From MA-ANB-1 sp040878225 (GTDB lineage: Bacteria > Actinomycetota > Acidimicrobiia > Spongiisociales > ZC4RG35), in NCBI GenBank assembly GCA_040878225.1, contig JBBDMR010000171.1, positions 1 to 9,348 of the forward strand: a DNA stretch of 9,348 nucleotides, written 5' to 3'. Positions within the stretch are counted from its first letter, which is position 1, and every line of letters begins with the position of its first letter. Below the pieces are notes generated by a model. The model saw nothing but the letters and a program-made list of their open reading frames with translations, was not told where the DNA came from and did not search any database. Both the position numbers and the translations under genes were made by a program. Below are positions 5,226 through 9,348 of this stretch, piece after piece.

Positions 5226-5951
5226 GTGCCCACGGTGACAATGAAACAGCTGCTGGAGGCTGGCGTCCACTTCGGACATCAGACCCGGCGCTGGAACCCG
5301 AAAATGCGCCCGTACATCTACGGAGAGCGCAATGGCATCCACATCATCGACCTGCGTCAGACCGTGGATCAGGTGGCCGTAGCCACCAAGTTCGTCAATG
5401 AGATCGCAGCTCGCGGCGGGAGCGTCCTCTTTGTCGGGACGAAGAAGCAGGCCCAGTCATCTGTCGCCGAACACGCCGAGCGGTCCGGAAGCCCCTATGT
5501 CAACTACCGATGGCTCGGTGGGATGCTCACCAACTTCCAGACGATCCAAAAGCGGATCTTCTACATGCGCGAGCTCCGTCAGATGGAGGCCACCCATGAG
5601 AACTCCGAGCTCACCAAGAAAGAGCGGCTGAAGCTCAGTCGCGAACTGGCCAAGCTCGAGGCAAACCTCGGTGGTGTTGCGTCGATGGAGAGGCTGCCCG
5701 AGGCGGTCTTCATCGTCGATGTCAACGTCGAAGCGACCGCGGTCAAGGAAGCTTCCCGACTCGGACTGCCGGTGATTGCCCTCGTCGACAGCAACTGCGA
5801 CCCCGACAACATCGAGTACGTGATCGCAGGCAACGACGATGCAATTCGTGCCTCCGACTTGATCGCGGGTGCCGTCGCCGACGCAATCATCGAAGGACGC
5901 GAAGCCTTCACCAAGGGCAAGAAGGCGGCCGCCGAGCCGGAAGCGTCGTAG
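5226..5951 (+). CDS. rpsB: 30S ribosomal protein S2
   Basis: S2 binds late to the back of the small subunit between head and body and helps hold S1 or stabilise mRNA binding. The 241-residue product carries the family blocks: L-L-E-A-G-V-H-F-G-H (9-18), W-N-P-K-M-R-P-Y-I-Y-G (23-33), V-G-T-K-K-Q-A (70-76), N-Y-R-W-L-G-G-M-L-T-N-F (93-104), a coiled-coil arm about 115-150, and A-L-V-D-S-N-C-D-P (185-193) with A-G-N-D-D-A-I-R. The C-terminal tail is short, Ala/Glu-rich. I chose the GTG at 5226: it follows AAAGGA by 8-9 nt and begins exactly where S2 homology begins, while the frame is open upstream only through the leader hairpin (an ATG at 5139 would add 29 residues unlike S2). The stop overlaps the ribosome binding site of tsf, so the two are probably co-translated. 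Confidence 0.97.
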   Translation: MPTVTMKQLLEAGVHFGHQTRRWNPKMRPYIYGERNGIHIIDLRQTVDQVAVATKFVNEIAARGGSVLFVGTKKQAQSSVAEHAERSGSPYVNYRWLGGMLTNFQTIQKRIFYMRELRQMEATHENSELTKKERLKLSRELAKLEANLGGVASMERLPEAVFIVDVNVEATAVKEASRLGLPVIALVDSNCDPDNIEYVIAGNDDAIRASDLIAGAVADAIIEGREAFTKGKKAAAEPEAS

Positions 5952-5961
5952 GAGAAGAGAC

Positions 5962-6573
5962 ATGTCCGAAGTAACAGCTAAAGACATCCAGAAGCTGCGG
6001 CAGACCGCCGGGGTGGGGATGATGGATGCCAAGAAGGCACTCACCGACGCCGCAGGGGATTTTGATAAAGCCTTCGAGCTGCTCCGGGAACGTGGCCAGG
6101 CCCAGATGGCGAAGCGGGCCGATCGGGAGGCAAACGAGGGGACGATCGGCGCATACCTGCACGAGCAGAATGGCCGCCCCGTACTCGGGGTGATGATCGA
6201 GCTCGCCTGTGAGACCGACTTTGTCGCCAAGAGCGAGGAGTTCCGCCAGGTGGCCGACGACGTGGCGATGCACATCAGCTGGGGAGCGCCGGGGTGGTTG
6301 CGACGCGAGGATGTCGATCCGAACACCCTCGAAAAAGAGCGTGATCTGATTGCCCGCCAGGCTGCCGCGGAGGGCAAGCCGGAACAGGTGATCGAAAAGA
6401 TCGTCGGAGGGAAGATCGAGTCGTGGTACGCCGACAACGTTCTCTACGACCAGAAGTTCGTCAACAGTGATAAGTTCGACGGGTCGGTAGGCGAGATGAT
6501 CTCGCAGCTCGCAACGAGGATGGGTGAGAACATATCCATCCGCCGGATGTCACGCATAGCGGTCGGTGAATAG
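5962..6573 (+). CDS. tsf: Elongation factor Ts, short form
   Basis: EF-Ts exchanges GDP for GTP on EF-Tu. The N-terminal UBA-like domain (about residues 1-50) has the signature L-R-Q-T-A-G-V-G-M-M-D-A-K-K-A-L (12-27), and the core holds the EF-Tu-contacting C-E-T-D-F-V-A-K (83-90) and further on V-L-Y-D-Q-K-F-V (160-167). At 203 residues it is close to the short Thermus-type protein and clearly shorter than the roughly 270-280 residues of E. coli or mycobacteria, so one half of the duplicated core is reduced; nothing suggests truncation because the C-terminal segment is conserved. The ATG at 5962 follows AGGAGAAG by about 5 nt. The longer open frame from 5869 merely overlaps rpsB. Its end overlaps the pyrH start by 8 bp when pyrH begins at 6566. 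Confidence 0.96.
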   Translation: MSEVTAKDIQKLRQTAGVGMMDAKKALTDAAGDFDKAFELLRERGQAQMAKRADREANEGTIGAYLHEQNGRPVLGVMIELACETDFVAKSEEFRQVADDVAMHISWGAPGWLRREDVDPNTLEKERDLIARQAAAEGKPEQVIEKIVGGKIESWYADNVLYDQKFVNSDKFDGSVGEMISQLATRMGENISIRRMSRIAVGE

Positions 6574-7297
6574 AGGAATTTTGTCCAAAGGTCCACGACG
6601 CAGAGTTCTCCTCAAGCTTTCCGGGGAGGCATTCGCCGACCCGACTGTGGGCTACGGGATCGATCCGCTCACAGTCATCAGGGTTGCCGAGGAGATCGCA
6701 AGTGGCGTTGCCGACGGCACCGAGACCGCGATTGTGGTTGGAGGGGGCAATATCTTCCGTGGTGTCTCCTCTGCGGCGAAGGGGATGGATCCGGCTTCAG
6801 CCGACTACATGGGGATGCTGGCGACTGTCATCAACGCACTTGCATTGCGCGACGCACTCGAAAAGCAGGGCGTTGATACGCGTGTCCAGAGTGCGATCAC
6901 GATGCAAGAACTCGCCGAGCCCTATATAAGGCTGCGGGCGATGCGACACCTGGAGAAGGGGAGGGTCGTCATCTTCGCCGCCGGCACCGGGAATCCATTC
7001 TTCACCACCGACACCACTGCGGCCCTACGCGCCATCGAGATGGACGCCGACAGCTTGCTCAAAGCGAGCAAGGTGGACGGGATATACGACTCCGACCCGG
7101 CGACGAATCCCAATGCGGAACGGATCAACGATCTCTCTTACATGGATTTCATCTCCCGGGAGCTCAAGGTGATGGACACCACGGCAGTTACCATGTGCAA
7201 AGAGCACGGCGTTCCGATCATCGTCTTCGACATGACGAAACCAGGCAATATCCTTCGGGCGGTTCGCGGGGACGAAATCGGCACGATTGTCCACTGA
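6566..7297 (+). CDS. pyrH: UMP kinase
   Basis: UMP kinase phosphorylates UMP to UDP with ATP, supplying all pyrimidine nucleotides; the bacterial enzyme is a hexamer of the amino-acid-kinase fold, regulated by GTP and UTP. Motifs in the 243-residue product: L-L-K-L-S-G-E-A-F (15-23), V-V-G-G-G-N-I-F-R-G (57-66), D-Y-M-G-M-L-A-T-V-I-N-A (80-91), G-T-G-N-P-F-F-T-T-D-T-T-A-A (140-153), K-V-D-G-I-Y-D-S-D-P (169-178) and V-M-D-T-T-A (202-207). The start is uncertain: the GTG at 6566 overlaps tsf and has little Shine-Dalgarno sequence, while a TTG at 6581 follows AGAGGA at a short spacing and gives a conventional N-terminus five residues longer than the first conserved strand. Both keep the whole kinase. 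Placement between tsf and frr is the usual bacterial order. Confidence 0.97.
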   Translation: MNRGILSKGPRRRVLLKLSGEAFADPTVGYGIDPLTVIRVAEEIASGVADGTETAIVVGGGNIFRGVSSAAKGMDPASADYMGMLATVINALALRDALEKQGVDTRVQSAITMQELAEPYIRLRAMRHLEKGRVVIFAAGTGNPFFTTDTTAALRAIEMDADSLLKASKVDGIYDSDPATNPNAERINDLSYMDFISRELKVMDTTAVTMCKEHGVPIIVFDMTKPGNILRAVRGDEIGTIVH

Positions 7298-7309
7298 CTA
7301 GGAGAGGCC

Positions 7310-7861
7310 ATGATTGACGACTTGCTGACAGAGGCCGAGCTGAAGATGGAAGGCGCGATCGAGCATGTCGCAGCCGAGTTCTCCACCGTGCGCACCGGTC
7401 GGGCCAATCCCCAACTCCTGCAACGCATCCAGGTCCAGTACTACGGCACCGCAACCCCCCTCCAGCAGCTCGCTTCAATCGGCGTACCCGAGCCCAGGCT
7501 CCTGGTGGTGAACCCATTCGATCAGAGTTCCATCGGAGAGATCGAACGCGCCATTCAACAGGCCGACCTCGGGCTCAACCCGACCAATGACGGCTCGGTG
7601 GTGAGGATTGCTTTTCCTCCTCTCACCGAGGAGCGGCGCAAGGAATTGATCCGCGTCGTGAAGCATATGGCTGAGGAAGGCCGGGTCGCGGTGCGCAACG
7701 TTCGACGCCATGCCAAGAGCGAGATGGAAAATCTCCATGGCGAAATATCCGATGACGACATCCGAAGAGGCGAAGATGAGTTGCAGAAGTTGACCGACAG
7801 GTATATCGATCGCATCGACAAGCTGGTCGCGAACAAAGAAGAAGAGCTGATCGAGGTTTAA
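7310..7861 (+). CDS. frr: Ribosome recycling factor
   Basis: RRF works with EF-G after termination to split the ribosome from mRNA and tRNA. The 183-residue product has the normal length (about 185) and landmarks: R-T-G-R-A-N (28-33) in the first long helix, Y-Y-G-T-A-T-P-L (44-51) and V-N-P-F-D (67-71) in the small domain II, P-P-L-T-E-E-R-R-K-E-L (103-113), and R-V-A-V-R-N-V-R-R (125-133) followed by the last helix of the three-helix bundle. The ATG at 7310 follows AGGAGAGG by about 2-5 nt and lies 12 bp after pyrH, so it belongs to the same transcript. Nothing unusual is seen. Confidence 0.97.
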   Translation: MIDDLLTEAELKMEGAIEHVAAEFSTVRTGRANPQLLQRIQVQYYGTATPLQQLASIGVPEPRLLVVNPFDQSSIGEIERAIQQADLGLNPTNDGSVVRIAFPPLTEERRKELIRVVKHMAEEGRVAVRNVRRHAKSEMENLHGEISDDDIRRGEDELQKLTDRYIDRIDKLVANKEEELIEV

Positions 7862-7864
7862 GTC

Positions 7865-9100
7865 TTGGACGAAAACGGCCCAAACGAAGGTGACGAGAAG
7901 CGTTTCGGACGCCCGTGGGAGGCGTCGTCCGAGCCCGACGACGCCTCGTCCGAGCCCGACGAGGCGCACGACGACGAACCCGACGAGCCCGGTGCGCCTC
8001 CGGAGCGGGAGGCCACCGTGGTTCAGCTACCGGGGATCGTGGTCGACGACGGAGAAGACGGCGATTCGTTCTTTTCCAAAGAGGACGACTCCGAAGAGTT
8101 CGGCTACGTCGCCCATTCGACCCATGAGTACGAAGGCCTCGCCGAAGATGTAGCCCGGGCAGCCTCCGAAGAGTGGGAACAACAGGCAGTCTCTGCTTCG
8201 GTCGCAGGTGTCGATTCGGGAATGGTCGGTTTCGACGACGTTGCCGGCACGACTGCCCGGGTCACGATGGAAGACCATGAGGTCACCTCACAGGCGGCCG
8301 CATCCGATTTCACGCTGCGGGTGGCTTCGGCACTTGTCGTCTTCGGCCTCTTCATGGGCAGCCTCGTCCTGGGCGGATGGTGGTTCGCCTCTTTCGTGAT
8401 CCTGGTGATGGTCGTCTCACTCGGAGAGTTCTACGCGACGCTGCGCACCGTCGAATACAGACCTGTAGCCCTTTTCGGGCTGGTCGGCGTGATCCTGATG
8501 GGTGTCGGTGCCGCCCGCTCCGGCGCGTTGGCGATTGGGGGATGGGCGGCTCTGGCGATAGTCATGACCGTCCTCTTCTTCTCTCTTGCCCCGCGCCGTG
8601 ATGCATTGGAGAACACTTCGGTGACGGTGCTCGGCATGACCTGGGTCGGACTGCTCTCATTTGCGATCCTGATCGCCCAGGGCCCACAGCCGGTTGCGTA
8701 CATACTCTTCGTCGTGCTTCTGATTGCATTCAACGACATGGGTGCGTATTTCGTGGGCCGCTCCTTCGGCCGTCGCAAGCTGGCCGCATATGTCTCGCCG
8801 AACAAGACTCTGGAGGGCTTCTTCGGGGGCTTGATCGCTTCTCTGGTGGTCGCATCGATCCTCACCACATTCCCGGCGTGGGAGACCATAGGCATTGCCC
8901 GCGGTCTTGTGATTGCCGCCGTGGTTGGCCTGTTTGCTCCGATCGGTGATCTGATCGAGTCTTCGATAAAACGCTCGATTGGAGTCAAAGACATGGGATC
9001 GGTACTCCCCGGCCATGGCGGGATGCTCGATCGCATCGACAGTTTCCTGATCGCCGTCCCCGCCGTCTACGTCGTGTTCCGGGGGTTCGGGCTTCTGTGA
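7865..9100 (+). CDS. cdsA: Phosphatidate cytidylyltransferase with acidic N-terminal extension
   Basis: CdsA condenses phosphatidate with CTP to CDP-diacylglycerol in the cytoplasmic membrane, the precursor of PG, cardiolipin, PI and PE. Residues 366-392 match the family signature completely (S-x-I-K-R-x4-K-D-x-G-x2-L-P-x-H-G-G-x-x-D-R-x-D), and S-P-N-K-T-L-E-G-F-F-G-G is at 311-322. About eight hydrophobic segments lie between 152 and 408. The product is 411 residues; the first ~150 are an extra, strongly acidic, probably disordered cytoplasmic tail rich in Asp, Glu, Ser and Pro, including a duplicated A-S-S-E-P-D element at residues 20-33. The TTG at 7865 is chosen because GAGG precedes it by 8 nt and it lies just 3 bp after frr; third codon positions stay GC-rich throughout the tail, so it looks translated. 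The stop overlaps the dxr start by 4 bp. Confidence 0.95.
   Translation: MDENGPNEGDEKRFGRPWEASSEPDDASSEPDEAHDDEPDEPGAPPEREATVVQLPGIVVDDGEDGDSFFSKEDDSEEFGYVAHSTHEYEGLAEDVARAASEEWEQQAVSASVAGVDSGMVGFDDVAGTTARVTMEDHEVTSQAAASDFTLRVASALVVFGLFMGSLVLGGWWFASFVILVMVVSLGEFYATLRTVEYRPVALFGLVGVILMGVGAARSGALAIGGWAALAIVMTVLFFSLAPRRDALENTSVTVLGMTWVGLLSFAILIAQGPQPVAYILFVVLLIAFNDMGAYFVGRSFGRRKLAAYVSPNKTLEGFFGGLIASLVVASILTTFPAWETIGIARGLVIAAVVGLFAPIGDLIESSIKRSIGVKDMGSVLPGHGGMLDRIDSFLIAVPAVYVVFRGFGLL
7922..7963 (+). repeat. Tandem 21-bp duplication inside cdsA tail
   Basis: Two adjacent 21-bp units (7922-7942 and 7943-7963) differ at only two third positions and each encode A-S-S-E-P-D plus an acidic residue. 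A further degenerate E-P-D-E-P follows. This is coding repeat expansion within the disordered acidic region. Confidence 0.8.
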
Positions 9101-9348
9101 CCCGTCCGGTAGTCGTCCTCGGCTCCACCGGATCAATCGGGAAACAGGCGCTAGAGGTGGCAGACCACCTCGGCTTCGAGGTGAGGGCAATTGCAGCCCG
9201 GACACCGGGCGAAGCTCTGGCCGCGCAGGCCGCCCGCTACCCCGACGCAACCGTCGTCGCCACCGGCGGCGCATCGAGCGAACGGGAGAGGTTCCGAGGC
9301 TCGGTGGGTCGAGAAGTTGGTTTCGACATGGACGCCCTGATCGAGGTC
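9097..9348 (+). CDS. dxr: 1-deoxy-D-xylulose 5-phosphate reductoisomerase, 5' part
   Basis: DXR converts 1-deoxy-D-xylulose 5-phosphate to 2-C-methylerythritol 4-phosphate with NADPH, the committed step of the MEP isoprenoid pathway. Only the first 84 codons are in the window. They show the N-terminal Rossmann strand and nucleotide loop V-V-L-G-S-T-G-S-I-G-K-Q-A-L (residues 6-19) and the helices of the NADPH-binding domain; the full enzyme has about 390 residues, so the metal-binding and substrate loops lie beyond the end. The GTG at 9097 overlaps the cdsA stop as GTGA, supporting both the start and translational coupling. Third positions are GC-rich as in the neighbours. Confidence 0.93.
   Translation, partial: MTRPVVVLGSTGSIGKQALEVADHLGFEVRAIAARTPGEALAAQAARYPDATVVATGGASSERERFRGSVGREVGFDMDALIEV

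Noticed and set aside
5457..6437. 326-codon minus-strand open frame across rpsB and tsf
   Set aside because: It is fully antisense to two certain genes; its composition (Ser/Arg/Leu-rich) is what GC-rich coding DNA gives on the opposite strand, and no ribosome binding site or family motif is present.
8431..9036. 201-codon minus-strand open frame inside cdsA
   Set aside because: It is antisense to the best conserved part of cdsA, including the signature; a shadow frame.
1..9348. CRISPR array, tRNA or rRNA genes, defence system
   Set aside because: No regularly spaced long direct repeats, no complete tRNA fold, no rRNA sequence and no cas, restriction or other defence gene motif was found on either strand.

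Overview
The window reads as a chromosomal segment of a high-GC Gram-positive bacterium (Actinomycetota). A conserved gene row runs dprA, xerC, a whiG/fliA-type sigma factor, rpsB, tsf, pyrH, frr, cdsA, dxr, all on the + strand, with codons ending mostly in G or C and many GTG or TTG starts. As I recall, this order matches the dprA to rpsB region of Streptomyces and Mycobacterium. The exact class is not determined; an Acidimicrobiia-like lineage is only a guess.

The left part (1 to about 1945) is different. It is gene-poor and looks like a scrapyard of mobile DNA. In order it holds: the 3' part of an unrecognised gene (2-517); a dense run of RNA-type hairpins starting with GTGCGAC that may be a group II intron remnant (about 654-905); three imperfect repeats spaced 23 bp apart, like an insertion-sequence end (914-982); the last ~100 codons of an IS1182/IS5-like DDE transposase (to 1278) with a downstream hairpin; and a two-gene minus-strand cassette (1873 to about 1365) cut at its 3' end by the IS remnant. 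The first small gene of that cassette is interrupted at CTT TGA C, the sequence of the prfB +1 frameshift site.

The scrapyard ends abruptly inside comM (YifB-like Mg-chelatase ATPase). Only the part from just before Walker B to the C-terminus remains (about 1947-2555), so the Walker A half is missing from this window. The comM stub overlaps dprA by 4 bp.

From dprA onward everything looks intact and tightly packed. dprA and xerC handle DNA uptake/recombination and chromosome dimer resolution. The sigma factor gene overlaps xerC by 26 bp. A 167-bp gap with two hairpins and a possible promoter precedes rpsB. rpsB, tsf and frr serve translation; pyrH makes UDP; cdsA makes CDP-diacylglycerol, here with an unusual ~150-residue acidic N-terminal tail; dxr (cut by the window end) begins the MEP isoprenoid pathway. 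Spacing of 0-14 bp or short overlaps from rpsB to dxr suggests one operon.
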